Source of the DNA: Granulicella sp. L60
GTDB lineage: Bacteria; Acidobacteriota; Terriglobia; Terriglobales; Acidobacteriaceae
Assembly: GCF_009765825.1 (NCBI RefSeq)
Contig: NZ_LMUR01000020.1
Span: forward strand, 188,994-252,993
DNA: 64,000 bases
Direction of reading: 5' to 3'
Position 1 is the first letter of the stretch. Every line of letters starts with the position of its first letter. Below are positions 26,439 through 34,783 of this stretch, piece after piece. Made by a program: the position numbers and the translations under genes. A model generated the notes under the pieces. That model saw only the letters and a list, made by a program, of their open reading frames with translations. It was not told where the DNA came from and ran no database searches.

Positions 26439-27404
26439 ATGAATCCCTCTGTGAGCGTTTTAGTGCCTACGTTTAATGGCGCGAAGTTTTTGCCTGCGAC
26501 ACTGGATTCTATTCTTTCGCAGACGTACGCTCCGGCAGAGGTGATCGTCTTTGATGACGGATCCACGGACGATACCAGAGAGGTCGTCTTGCGGATGGGG
26601 AGCCGGGTTAAGTATCACTTCGCGCAGAATGGCGGGATCTGCCGGGCAAGGAATGCGGCCGCGTCGCTTGCGATTTCAGAGTATCTGACGTTTTGCGATC
26701 ATGACGATCTTTGGCGGAGCGATAAATTAGAGCAGCAGATGGGGCTGCACAGGAAGAATCCAGAGCTGCACTACTCGTTTACCAACTTCTCTATTGTGAC
26801 GGACGATGTGTGGTCGGATAAGACCAAGTTTGAGGATGCGCGTGGAGATTTTCTTCTACCCGCTGTTCCGGAGGGCCTTGGCCCTTTCGAGTTGCAAGAC
26901 TCGATTTATGACAAGCTGCTCAAGTTTCAGCCTATCTGGCCTTCGACGATTGCGATTTCGCGGGAGATGTTTCGTCGACTAGGGGGCTTCAGGGAGGAGC
27001 TTGGCAAGAATCCCTCTGAAGATCTTGAGTTTACGCTGCGATGTGTGATGACTCCTCCGATAGGGGTGGTGCGGGAGGCGGTGGTTGGAGTGCGGAAGCA
27101 TCAGACGAACTACTCCGGCGACAACTATAAGACGATACGAGGGCAGATTGAAGTTTTGAGATTTGCACTGGATCACCATCCAATCAACGATGGCACGCGA
27201 GGGCTGATCGAGAAGGAGATTGAGGTTCGTAGCGTAGCGGCTGCTTATGATGCGTTTCGGCGATCTGACTTCAACGAGGTGGTCTCTTTGACGGCGATGG
27301 CTGACCCGTCGCTTCTGGATTCGAAGATGCGTTTGAAGGTATGGATCTCGAGGATGCCTTTGCCGATCGCTAAGTTGTTGGCAAAGTCTCTTATCAAGCA
27401 GTGA
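26439..27404 (+). CDS. Glycosyltransferase family 2 protein
   Basis: The 321-residue protein has the GT-A fold of family 2: N-terminal SVLVPTFNGAKFLPATLDSI, VFDDGSTDDT, and the metal-binding DHDDLW near residue 87. It has no transmembrane helices, so it is a soluble or peripheral enzyme that adds a sugar from a nucleotide donor. Donor and acceptor are unknown. It stands alone between two terminators, with a short leader and its own start ATG; no polysaccharide cluster surrounds it. Confidence 0.9.
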   Translation: MNPSVSVLVPTFNGAKFLPATLDSILSQTYAPAEVIVFDDGSTDDTREVVLRMGSRVKYHFAQNGGICRARNAAASLAISEYLTFCDHDDLWRSDKLEQQMGLHRKNPELHYSFTNFSIVTDDVWSDKTKFEDARGDFLLPAVPEGLGPFELQDSIYDKLLKFQPIWPSTIAISREMFRRLGGFREELGKNPSEDLEFTLRCVMTPPIGVVREAVVGVRKHQTNYSGDNYKTIRGQIEVLRFALDHHPINDGTRGLIEKEIEVRSVAAAYDAFRRSDFNEVVSLTAMADPSLLDSKMRLKVWISRMPLPIAKLLAKSLIKQ

Positions 27405-27420
27405 GTTCGTTTGTTCTGTG

Positions 27421-27462
27421 CAACGCCGAAGGCCCTCTTGGATAAGCGGGCCTTCGGCGTTG
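27421..27462. terminator. Bidirectional terminator between GT2 gene and cyclophilin gene
   Basis: A perfect 15-bp stem (27421-27435 with 27448-27462; CAACGCCGAAGGCCC and its complement) with a 12-base loop lies between two convergent genes. Confidence 0.85.
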
Positions 27463-27484
27463 CGATAGATTGATGCGGAGCTGA

Positions 27485-28006
27485 TTAGGCTACGCGTTCG
27501 ATGGTGACGGACTCGAGGACGACTGGGGTTTTGGGGCGGTCCATGCCGTCTTTGCTGACTTTGCTGATCTTCTCGACGATGTCGTAGCCTTCGACGACTT
27601 CGCCGAAGATGGTGTGCTTGCCGGTGAGCCAGCTGGTGTCGGCTACGGTGATGAAGAACTGGCTGCCGTTGGTGTTGGGGCCGGCGTTGGCCATGGCGAG
27701 CTTACCCTTTTCCTGGAAGCCGTGCTTGGAGCCCTTGGTCTCGTCGGCGAACTTGTAGCCGGGGCCGCCCATGCCGGTACCTTCGGGGTCGCCGCCCTGG
27801 ATCATGAACTGGGGGATGACGCGGTGAAAGATGGTGCCGTCGTAGAGCTTGTTGCCTTTTTTGCTGCGGCTGTTCCACTCTTTGGTGCCTTCGGCGAGGC
27901 CGATGAAGTTGGCTACGGTCTCGGGTGCGTCCTTCTCGAAGAGTTCACAGACGACGGTTCCTTCCGAGGTTTTAAAGGTGGCGTAGGTGCCGGGTTTGGT
28001 AGGCAT
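27485..28006 (-). CDS. Cyclophilin-type peptidylprolyl isomerase, cytoplasmic
   Basis: The 173-residue protein has no signal peptide and is a complete cyclophilin: FHRVIPQFMIQGGDPEGTG with the catalytic Arg, GKLAMANAGPNTNGSQFFIT, and HTIFGEVVEGYD. It catalyses cis-trans isomerisation of peptidyl-prolyl bonds. The start at ATG 28006 has AAGGAG eight bases upstream. It lies directly downstream of a second, secreted cyclophilin gene on the same strand, giving one cytoplasmic and one exported copy. Confidence 0.95.
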   Translation of the reverse strand: MPTKPGTYATFKTSEGTVVCELFEKDAPETVANFIGLAEGTKEWNSRSKKGNKLYDGTIFHRVIPQFMIQGGDPEGTGMGGPGYKFADETKGSKHGFQEKGKLAMANAGPNTNGSQFFITVADTSWLTGKHTIFGEVVEGYDIVEKISKVSKDGMDRPKTPVVLESVTIERVA

Positions 28007-28092
28007 TTCAGATTCTCCTTGCAGGTTGATGAAAGACGATAGGAGGAATGGTCCTGCTGGGTTCGCGAAGACCGAAGAAGAAGACGAAAGAG

Positions 28093-28830
28093 TTAGTTGG
28101 ACGGCGCGGCGGCTGGGGTTGCAGGAGCGGCGGCCGGCGGCGTGGCTGGTACGGGCGGCATGGGTTGTCCGTCGCGGACGATGGTGATGCGGTCGATGAC
28201 GACGGGGACGTTGGGCTTGTCGCTGGAGTTGCGTTCGACGCGTGCGATGGAGGCGACGAGCAGGACGCTGTGGGCGTCGCACTGGCCGAAGATGGTGTGC
28301 TTGCCGTTGAGCTGCGGGACTTCGACCTCGGTGATGAAGAACTGGGAGCCGTTGGTGCCGGGGCCGGAGTTTGCCATGGCTAGGCGTCCTGGCTGGTCGA
28401 AGGTGAGGCTGGGGTCGAACTCGTCCTGGAAGAGGTAGCCGGGGTCGCCGGTGCCGTCGCCCATGCGGTCGCCGCCCTGGATCATGAAGTTGGGAATGAC
28501 GCGGTGGAAGGTGGTGGTGCTGTAGAAGGGCTGGCCGTGGACTTTTTTGAGGGTCTTGGGGTCGGTCCAGTCTTTGGAGCCGTCGGCGAGGCCGATGAAG
28601 TTGGCTACGGTGATGGGGGCTTGTTTTTCGTAGAGCTTGCAGGTGAGGCGGCCCATGGTGGTGTCGATGACGGCGGTGGGGCCGGTGGGGACGACGATGG
28701 GTGCGGCCTGGGGGGTGCTGCTGCTGGGGGCATCGGGAAGCGCGTCGGCTGGCGGGGGCGGCGGGGTGGTGGACTGTGCCTGCGCCGAGATGCTGACGGC
28801 CACTGCGAGTGCGAGAGTACGAAGGATCAT
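28093..28830 (-). CDS. Cyclophilin-type peptidylprolyl isomerase, secreted
   Basis: The 245-residue protein starts at ATG 28830 with a signal peptide (ILRTLALAVAVSISAQA), a Pro/Ala-rich linker, then a cyclophilin domain: FHRVIPNFMIQGGDRMGDG, GRLAMANSGPGTNGSQFFIT, and KHTIFGQCD. The C-terminus is a Pro/Ala tail. It should act on proteins in the periplasm. An 86-bp gap separates it from the cytoplasmic paralogue downstream. A longer ORF reading to 28926 is less likely because the signal peptide starts at 28830. Confidence 0.93.
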   Translation of the reverse strand: MILRTLALAVAVSISAQAQSTTPPPPPADALPDAPSSSTPQAAPIVVPTGPTAVIDTTMGRLTCKLYEKQAPITVANFIGLADGSKDWTDPKTLKKVHGQPFYSTTTFHRVIPNFMIQGGDRMGDGTGDPGYLFQDEFDPSLTFDQPGRLAMANSGPGTNGSQFFITEVEVPQLNGKHTIFGQCDAHSVLLVASIARVERNSSDKPNVPVVIDRITIVRDGQPMPPVPATPPAAAPATPAAAPSN

Positions 28831-28939
28831 GCGGGTGCGTCGCTCCAGAGAGAGTGCGGGAGCCTCGACGATGAGGCTGGCGTAATCCCCATCCTTGAGG
28901 CTACCGCAGACGGGCGGATGGAGCAATGCGGGCGGGCGG

Positions 28940-29497
28940 CTAGACGATGCGGGCGAGCAAGCTGCGGACGAGTTCGAGGGAGGCTCCGTAGACGACGTGG
29001 GCGGCCCAGTGCTGGAGGTGGTCGGTGGGTGGGGTATCGATGGGGGATGGGGCGAGCTGGAAGGCGGGGACGGCGACCTCGTCGGCTGCGAGGAAGAGGA
29101 GGGTGCCGAAGCCGGTGCCTGCGCCGGTGGTGATCTCGGGCAGAAGCTCCGCCGAGACGCCGTAGACGACGCCCATGAGTGTGCCGAAGGTGTAGTGGAC
29201 GGCTTGGCCTGCGGTCTTCTTATCTTCTTTGTCGAGATGGGTGCCGGCGGCCTCGGCGATCTTGCGGGCGACGATCTCGGTGGAACCCTCCTGCTGGGCG
29301 GCCTGCTGTTCTTTTTGCACCTGCTCGTGGGCGATCTGCCAGGAGGACTCGCCCTGGCCTAGTTTGAGTTGTTTTTCGGCGGCTTTCTGGCCTGCGGCGC
29401 TCAGCTTCTGGAACTGGTCCATGATGAGGGTCGCGGCAAGGCCGGCGGCTACTCCGGTGATGACTCCGCGAAGGACGGATGGATGTTTTCTGCGCAT
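28940..29497 (-). CDS. DUF1440/YagU-type membrane protein
   Basis: The 185-residue protein has an N-terminal transmembrane helix (VLRGVITGVAAGLAATLIMD), a charged helical region rich in Lys/Gln, and further hydrophobic segments (HYTFGTLMGVVYGVSAELLP and TGFGTLLFLAADE). This matches the YagU/DUF1440 family of inner-membrane proteins of unknown role, of which YagU is linked to acid tolerance in E. coli. The ATG at 29497 follows GAGG by 5 bases and is preferred over GTG 29503. Confidence 0.75.
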   Translation of the reverse strand: MRRKHPSVLRGVITGVAAGLAATLIMDQFQKLSAAGQKAAEKQLKLGQGESSWQIAHEQVQKEQQAAQQEGSTEIVARKIAEAAGTHLDKEDKKTAGQAVHYTFGTLMGVVYGVSAELLPEITTGAGTGFGTLLFLAADEVAVPAFQLAPSPIDTPPTDHLQHWAAHVVYGASLELVRSLLARIV

Positions 29498-29610
29498 GTT
29501 CACCTCAGTGGAGTCAGATGCTGGAATTCGTCTGGTCGTAATGTTTTGTTCTGGTAACTTCGAGGGGTCTACGGCATCTGATGTGAAGGAACACCAGGAG
29601 GATTTTGAAG

Positions 29611-29910
29611 ATGGCGAAGTTTGCGTTGTATGTGGAGTTGAAGGCGAAGCCGGGTAAAGAGGCCGATGTGGAGGCTTTTTTGAAGCAGGGCGCGGAGATG
29701 GCGAAGTCTGAGGCAGGGACCGTTCATTGGTATGGGTTCAAGGAAGATAAGGGCGGCGTGTTTGGCGTGTTCGATACGTTCAACGATGAGGCTGGGCGTG
29801 ATGCGCATCTGCATGGCGAGATTGCCAAGGCTCTGATGGCGAATGCAGAGACGCTGTTTTCGGAGGCTCCGCAGATTCACAAGATTGAGTTGGTGGGGGA
29901 GAAGGTTTAG
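29611..29910 (+). CDS. Antibiotic biosynthesis monooxygenase (ABM) domain protein
   Basis: The 99-residue protein is a single dimeric alpha/beta-barrel ABM domain: FALYVELKAKPGKEADVEAFLK at the N-terminus and TVHWYGFKEDKGGVFGVFDTFNDE. The family includes quinol and heme monooxygenases and many of unknown activity. The ATG at 29611 lies 9 bases after AGGAGG; the TTG at 29605 is too close. Family A repeat copy 3 starts 20 bp after its stop. Confidence 0.85.
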   Translation: MAKFALYVELKAKPGKEADVEAFLKQGAEMAKSEAGTVHWYGFKEDKGGVFGVFDTFNDEAGRDAHLHGEIAKALMANAETLFSEAPQIHKIELVGEKV

Positions 29911-29929
29911 TAGATGGTTTAACTGCTTT

Positions 29930-30020
29930 GTCCTGCCGGACGGGCCCACTGCACGTGGGGTGGTCACTTCGTGACTTTTGTACTCCTTCGGGTGGGCCTC
30001 CCGTTGGTTGGCGGGGAAGA
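29930..30020 (+). repeat. Dispersed repeat family A, copy 3
   Basis: It starts GTCCTGCCGGACGGGCCCAC, contains the palindrome GGTCACTTCGTGAC and ends GGGCCTCCCGTTGGTTGGCG. It is aligned in the same orientation with the copy at 14728. It lies between two convergent genes, the ABM gene and the dipeptidase gene. Confidence 0.75.
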
Positions 30021-30028
30021 TGATCCAG

Positions 30029-31312
30029 CTATGGGTTGTGATCGGCGGCGGCTTGTACTTCGCGGAAGACACGGAGGAGGTTGCCGCCGAGTAGTTTGCG
30101 CATGTCGTCAGCGGTGTAGCCGCGGGCCATGAGGGCTGCGGTGACCTTGGGTAGGTCGGCGGCGGAGTCGATGGTGTCGGGTGGGACGGGGATGCCGTCG
30201 AAGTCGGTGCCGATGCCTACGTGATCGATGCCGGCGACCTTGATGACGTGGTCGAAGTGGTCGATGAGGGAGTTGAAGGGGGCGCGGCCGATCTTTGCGG
30301 CGAACTCGCGGTCGATCTTGTCGGATTCGGTGTAGGGAACGGGGAGGCCTTTGGCCCGGTATCTGGCTTCGAGGGCGTCCTGGGCTTTCTTTCGTTCGGG
30401 GGCTTGCGCGGCCCAGGCTTTGCGCCAGTTCTCGTCGATGAAGGCAGGGAAGAAGTTGACCATGACGACGCCGTTGTTCTTCTTCATGGCGAGGAGCATG
30501 TCGTCGGTCATGTTGCGGCTGGCGTGGGTGAGGGCGCGGGCGGAGGAGTGCGAGGCGATGATGGGAGTGCGGGTGGTGGCGATGGTGTCCCAGAAGGTCT
30601 TGTCGGAGACGTGGGAGATGTCGACGAGCATGCCGAGGCGGTTCATCTCGGCGACGACTTGTTTGCCGAAGGGGGTGAGGCCGTTGTGGTGGTGGACCTT
30701 GGCGTCGTCGATGTCACCGGAGGAGTCGGCCCAGTTGTTGGTGTTGGACCAGGTGAGGGTCATGTAGCGGACGCCGAGACGGTAGTAGTCGCGGAGGAGG
30801 CCGAGGGAGTCTTCGATGGAGTGGCCGCCTTCGATGCCCATGAGGACGCAGAACTTTCCGGCTTTGTGGGTGGCTATGATGTCGGCGGAGGAGAGGCAGA
30901 GGGCGAGCTTGTCGGGATGCTTGCGGACCTGTTCGAGGGTGCCGTCGATGAGTTCGAGGGTGCGGCGGGCGCTGGCGTTGGCGGGGTATTGGCCGGGGTC
31001 GACCCAGATGGAGAAGAACTGGGCGGCGAGGTTGCCTTTCCTGGCGCTGTCGTAGTTGAGCATGCCGCCGTTGAGGGGGTCGGTGAAGTCCCAGTGCTCG
31101 TCGACGAAGCGCTGCGGGGTGTCGGCGTGGGTGTCGATGACGATGGCGGAGGCGTGGACGGCGGCTGGGTCAGTCATCGTTTTTTGGATGGGATTTTTTC
31201 CGGTGAGTTGGAGGGTGGTTTGGGCCGGGAGAGACATGCTGCTGATGAGAGGCAGGGCCGTTAGTAGGGCGGACGCAAGGATTCGGCATGTCTTCAGGCA
31301 CGTCTTCTTCAT
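30029..31312 (-). CDS. Membrane dipeptidase (M19 family), exported
   Basis: The 427-residue protein has a signal peptide (ILASALLTALPLISSM) and the M19 fold: the zinc motif IDTHADTP near residue 60, MGIEGGHSIEDSLGLL (bridging Glu), LVDISHVSD and IIASHSSARALTHASRN. These TIM-barrel enzymes hydrolyse dipeptides, often D-containing ones, at a binuclear zinc site. Periplasmic location fits the signal peptide. The start is taken at ATG 31312 so that the signal peptide begins MKKTCLK. Confidence 0.93.
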   Translation of the reverse strand: MKKTCLKTCRILASALLTALPLISSMSLPAQTTLQLTGKNPIQKTMTDPAAVHASAIVIDTHADTPQRFVDEHWDFTDPLNGGMLNYDSARKGNLAAQFFSIWVDPGQYPANASARRTLELIDGTLEQVRKHPDKLALCLSSADIIATHKAGKFCVLMGIEGGHSIEDSLGLLRDYYRLGVRYMTLTWSNTNNWADSSGDIDDAKVHHHNGLTPFGKQVVAEMNRLGMLVDISHVSDKTFWDTIATTRTPIIASHSSARALTHASRNMTDDMLLAMKKNNGVVMVNFFPAFIDENWRKAWAAQAPERKKAQDALEARYRAKGLPVPYTESDKIDREFAAKIGRAPFNSLIDHFDHVIKVAGIDHVGIGTDFDGIPVPPDTIDSAADLPKVTAALMARGYTADDMRKLLGGNLLRVFREVQAAADHNP

Positions 31313-31401
31313 GGATGGCACCTATTCTTTCATGCGCGCTTTCTTGCTGGGGTAGGCAAATTGTAGCAAGCGGTTTCTGAAATCTCTGATAACGTTTTCC
31401 C

Positions 31402-33114
31402 ATGTTATTTGGCAGGCATTTTTGGGCGTTGGGATTGGTGGCGGCTTCGTTTGGGAGCTGCGTGGTGCAGCGGGTGTATGCACAGGGTGCGGCGGCCGAT
31501 ACGGTTGCGGTGCGCGTGGACACGGGTGATCGCGTGGGGCCATATGCGCCGGTGTGGAGTTTCTTTGGCGCGGATGAGCCGAACTACAGCTATGCGCCGA
31601 ACGGGCAGGCGTTGCTGCGGGAGCTCTCGCAGCTTAGTGCTGCGCCGGTGTATGTGCGGTTGCATAACCTGCTGACGACTGGGGATGGGGATAGTTCGTT
31701 GAAGTGGGGTTCGACGAATGCGTATCGCGAGGATGCAGAGGGAAGACCGATCTATGACTGGACGATTACGGATCGGATCTTCGACTCGCTGAAGAAGAAT
31801 GGGGTGAGGCCGCTGGTGGAGGTTGGGTTTATGCCGGAGGCGATGTCGACGCATCCGGAGCCTTATCGGCATACGTTTCCTGAGGGGCAGGTGTTTACGG
31901 GGTGGAGTTATCCGCCGAAGGACTATGCGAAGTGGAGTGCGCTGGTGACGGCGTGGACGAAGCATCTGCATGAGAGGTATGGAGATGCTGCGGTGGATAC
32001 ATGGCTGTGGGAGGTTTGGAATGAGCCGGATATCGACTACTGGCATGGAACGCCGGAGGAGTACGACAAGCTCTACGATGTGACGGCGGCGGCGATACAG
32101 TCGGTGTTGCCACATGCGAAGATTGGCGGGCCTGAGGCGACGGGGGTTACGCCGGGTAAGTCGGAGGTGATGCTGCGGCAGTTTCTGGAGCACTGTGCGC
32201 GGGGAAAGAATGCTGCGACGGGAGGGGTGGGCGCGCCGCTGGCGTTTATCAGCTTTCATCCGAAGGGTTCGCCGAAGACGGTGGATGGGCATGTGCGGAT
32301 GGATATCGGGCATCAGCTGCGGGCGATGGATATGGGGATGCGCGTGGTGGCTTCGTTTCCGGAGTGGAAGAATACGCCGATCATTCTGGGGGAGAGCGAT
32401 CCTGAGGGCTGCGCGGCTTGCAAGGGGGCGCAGAATGGATATCGCAATGGACCGTTGTATGGCGTGAGTGTCGCGGAGGCTACGGCGGGAGCGGAGGAGC
32501 TTGCGCGGAGGAACGGAGTTTCGCTGCAAGGGGCGGTGACGTGGGCGTTTGAGTTTGAAGATCAGCCGCTGTTTGCGGGGTTTCGCGAGTTGGCGACGGG
32601 CGGCAGGGTGGGAGATGCGAACTACCTGGTGGATAAGCCGGTGCTGAATGTGTTTCGTATGCTGGGAATGTTGGGTGGGGAGTATGTAAGGGCGACGAGT
32701 ACGGGCGCGTTGCCGATGGAGCAGATGTTGAAGGACAGTGTTCGCGGGGCGGCGGATGTGCGGGCGGTGGCGACGCGTGGGGAGCATCAGGTGGATGTGC
32801 TGGTGTGGAACTACCACGATGACGATGTTGCGGCGGAGGCTGCGCGGGTGAATCTTTCGGTGGCGGGATTGCCTGCTCGGGGGGTGAAGGTGCAGCGGTT
32901 TTTGATGGATGCGGAACACAGCAATGCGTATGCGGTGTGGCAGAAGATGGGTAGTCCGGCACAGCCTACGGTGCAGCAGTTTGTGGAGTTACAGCGTGCG
33001 GGAGGGTTGGAGGCGGTTGCTCCTTCGGCAGCGGCGGCTGTGAAGGATGGAGTGGCTGCGGTTGATATCAGGCTGGAACGACAGGGGGTTACGCTGGTTC
33101 GATTTTCCTGGTGA
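31402..33114 (+). CDS. Glycoside hydrolase family 39-like (beta-xylosidase-type), secreted
   Basis: The 570-residue protein has a signal peptide (ALGLVAASFGSCVVQRVYA) and a TIM barrel with GH39 marks: the acid/base Glu in WEVWNEPDIDYW near residue 200 and a nucleophile Glu in IILGESDPEG near residue 330. A C-terminal beta-rich domain follows. GH39 includes beta-xylosidases and alpha-L-iduronidases; the substrate is not defined by sequence, but xylan side chains are a reasonable guess for a soil bacterium. It is monocistronic. Confidence 0.88.
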   Translation: MLFGRHFWALGLVAASFGSCVVQRVYAQGAAADTVAVRVDTGDRVGPYAPVWSFFGADEPNYSYAPNGQALLRELSQLSAAPVYVRLHNLLTTGDGDSSLKWGSTNAYREDAEGRPIYDWTITDRIFDSLKKNGVRPLVEVGFMPEAMSTHPEPYRHTFPEGQVFTGWSYPPKDYAKWSALVTAWTKHLHERYGDAAVDTWLWEVWNEPDIDYWHGTPEEYDKLYDVTAAAIQSVLPHAKIGGPEATGVTPGKSEVMLRQFLEHCARGKNAATGGVGAPLAFISFHPKGSPKTVDGHVRMDIGHQLRAMDMGMRVVASFPEWKNTPIILGESDPEGCAACKGAQNGYRNGPLYGVSVAEATAGAEELARRNGVSLQGAVTWAFEFEDQPLFAGFRELATGGRVGDANYLVDKPVLNVFRMLGMLGGEYVRATSTGALPMEQMLKDSVRGAADVRAVATRGEHQVDVLVWNYHDDDVAAEAARVNLSVAGLPARGVKVQRFLMDAEHSNAYAVWQKMGSPAQPTVQQFVELQRAGGLEAVAPSAAAAVKDGVAAVDIRLERQGVTLVRFSW

Positions 33115-33191
33115 GGCTCAGGTGTTGCGGAGGAGATTGTCAGGGCAACCTTCGGGTTAGATGGTGCCATCTGTCTATGCAGAGGTGATGT

Positions 33192-33392
33192 ATGGCACAA
33201 GGTCTGGATTCTACGAAGAGCGGAGCACGTCCTTCCCACGAAGCGATCGAGTCTGAGGCACCGGCGACCGAAGTGGGGAAGACTGAGCAGCAGAAGATAG
33301 ATCATTCTGCGATGCAGAGCGCAAAACGCGCGGAGAACAGGATTCGGGATAACGAGGATACGACGCCTGGGAACACGATGTTTACGAAGTAG
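33192..33392 (+). CDS. Small hydrophilic protein, unknown function
   Basis: A 66-residue ORF (MAQGLDSTKSGARPSHEAIE) is strongly hydrophilic with many Glu, Lys, Arg, Asn and no hydrophobic stretch, so it is likely disordered. GAGGTGATGT just upstream of the ATG is a fair ribosome binding site. It ends just before a strong hairpin terminator, which supports its being a real transcript. No family is recognised. Confidence 0.5.
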   Translation: MAQGLDSTKSGARPSHEAIESEAPATEVGKTEQQKIDHSAMQSAKRAENRIRDNEDTTPGNTMFTK

Positions 33393-33409
33393 TTTTATCG
33401 CCAACTATT

Positions 33410-33450
33410 AACAGCAAGAGGCCCGCCTAGTTGTCGGGCCTCTTGCTGTT
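33410..33450. terminator. Bidirectional terminator between small gene and fdhA-like gene
   Basis: A perfect 16-bp stem (33410-33425 with 33435-33450; AACAGCAAGAGGCCCG and its complement) with a 9-base loop and flanking T/A runs lies between convergent genes. Confidence 0.9.
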
Positions 33451-33461
33451 TTGCAGGTTTG

Positions 33462-34658
33462 CTAACTGGCTTGGCCGAGGAGTCCGTGAGGATCGAGGAC
33501 GAACTTCTTAGCTACGCCAGCGTCGAATGCTTTATAGCCTTCGGCTGCTTCGCTGAGCGGGATAACGGTTGCGTTGACGATCTTTGCGATGGGTAGACGG
33601 TCGTGCAGGATGGCCTGCATGAGTTGGCGGTTGTACTTGAGCACGGGGGTCTGGCCGGTGTAGAAGCGATGAGACTTTGCCCAACCAAGACCGAAGCGCA
33701 TCTTGAGGTTTCCGGTCTTGCCTGCTTCATCTGCAGCACCGGGATCTTCGGTGACGTAGAGGCCAGGGATGCCGATACCGCCAGCGGCACGGACGATGGA
33801 CATGAGGGAGTTGAGAACGGTGGCGGGAGCTTCCTGGCCGTCTTTGCCCTGAGCGCGTGCCTCGAAGCCGACGGCATCGACTGCGGCGTCTACCTCGGGC
33901 TTGCCGACGACTGCGGCGATGAGTTCGCCGAGGTTGTCGCTCTTGGTGAGGTCGATCGGAGTAAAGCCTACGCTTGCGGCGTGCTGGAGGCGTTCGGGGA
34001 TCATGTCGCCGATCATGACGAGGGCAGCGCCGAGGATGTGGGCAGAGGCAGCTGCGGCCAGACCGACGGGACCGGCGCCAGCGATGTAGACGATGGAGCC
34101 GACACCGACGCCCGCCATGACAGCTCCGTGAAAGCCGGTGGGGAGGATATCGGAGAGCATGGTGAGGTCTTTGATCTTCGACATGGCCTGGGCTTTGTCG
34201 GGGAATTTGATGAGATTGAAGTCGGCGTAGGGGACGAGGACGTACTCAGCCTGGCCGCCGACCCAACCGCCCATGTCGACGTAGCCGTAGGCTCCGCCTG
34301 CGCGGCCGGGGTTGACGTTGAGGCAGACGCCGGTCTGCTGTTCGCGACAGGTGAGGCAGCGGCCACAGGCGACGTTGAAGGGAACGGTGACGAGGTCGCC
34401 GACTTTCATATATTCGACGTCGGAGCCGGCTTCGATGATCTCGCCGGTGATCTCGTGGCCGAGGACCATGCCGGTGGGAGCGGTGGTGCGGCCGCGGACC
34501 ATGTGCTGGTCGGAGCCACAGATATTGGTGGAGACGACCTTGAGGATGACGGCGTGGTTGATCTTTTTGCCGGCGGGATTTTGCATCTTGGGGAAGTCGA
34601 TGGACTGCACTTCGACTTTGTTTTGTCCCAGGAAGACGACTCCAGTATTTTCTGCCAT
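33462..34658 (-). CDS. fdhA: Glutathione-independent formaldehyde dehydrogenase-like (zinc ADH)
   Basis: The 398-residue zinc alcohol dehydrogenase has the catalytic zinc motif STNICGSDQHM near residue 46, GHEITGEIIEAG, a structural cysteine cluster CGRCLTCREQQTGVC, and the Rossmann segment GAGPVGLAAA. Overall length, the CGSDQHM segment and the NPGRAGGAYGYVDMGGW insertion match FdhA/formaldehyde dismutase of pseudomonads, which oxidises formaldehyde to formate with bound NAD. A different aldehyde is possible. It lies 125 bp after a GlcG-like gene on the same strand. Confidence 0.88.
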   Translation of the reverse strand: MAENTGVVFLGQNKVEVQSIDFPKMQNPAGKKINHAVILKVVSTNICGSDQHMVRGRTTAPTGMVLGHEITGEIIEAGSDVEYMKVGDLVTVPFNVACGRCLTCREQQTGVCLNVNPGRAGGAYGYVDMGGWVGGQAEYVLVPYADFNLIKFPDKAQAMSKIKDLTMLSDILPTGFHGAVMAGVGVGSIVYIAGAGPVGLAAAASAHILGAALVMIGDMIPERLQHAASVGFTPIDLTKSDNLGELIAAVVGKPEVDAAVDAVGFEARAQGKDGQEAPATVLNSLMSIVRAAGGIGIPGLYVTEDPGAADEAGKTGNLKMRFGLGWAKSHRFYTGQTPVLKYNRQLMQAILHDRLPIAKIVNATVIPLSEAAEGYKAFDAGVAKKFVLDPHGLLGQAS

Positions 34659-34729
34659 TTTAAACCTCGTTGCAGTTGCGGGTTATGTACCTATCTTTGG
34701 AAGATCCGTGCCTGTTTATGGGCCGCAGG

Positions 34730-34761
34730 AAAGGGTAGCGCGAATGCCCGCGCTACCCTTT
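34730..34761 (-). terminator. Hairpin terminator between glcG-like gene and fdhA
   Basis: A 13-bp stem AAAGGGTAGCGCG / CGCGCTACCCTTT with a 6-base loop (34730-34742 with 34749-34761) lies in the 125-bp spacer. Reading on the minus strand, it follows the GlcG-like stop. Confidence 0.75.
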
Positions 34762-34783
34762 GATTCGATGCGTGAGGAAGGAT

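Noticed and set aside
31405..32919. 504-codon ORF antisense to the GH39 gene
   Set aside because: Arg/His/Pro-rich shadow of a gene with clear signal peptide and catalytic motifs.
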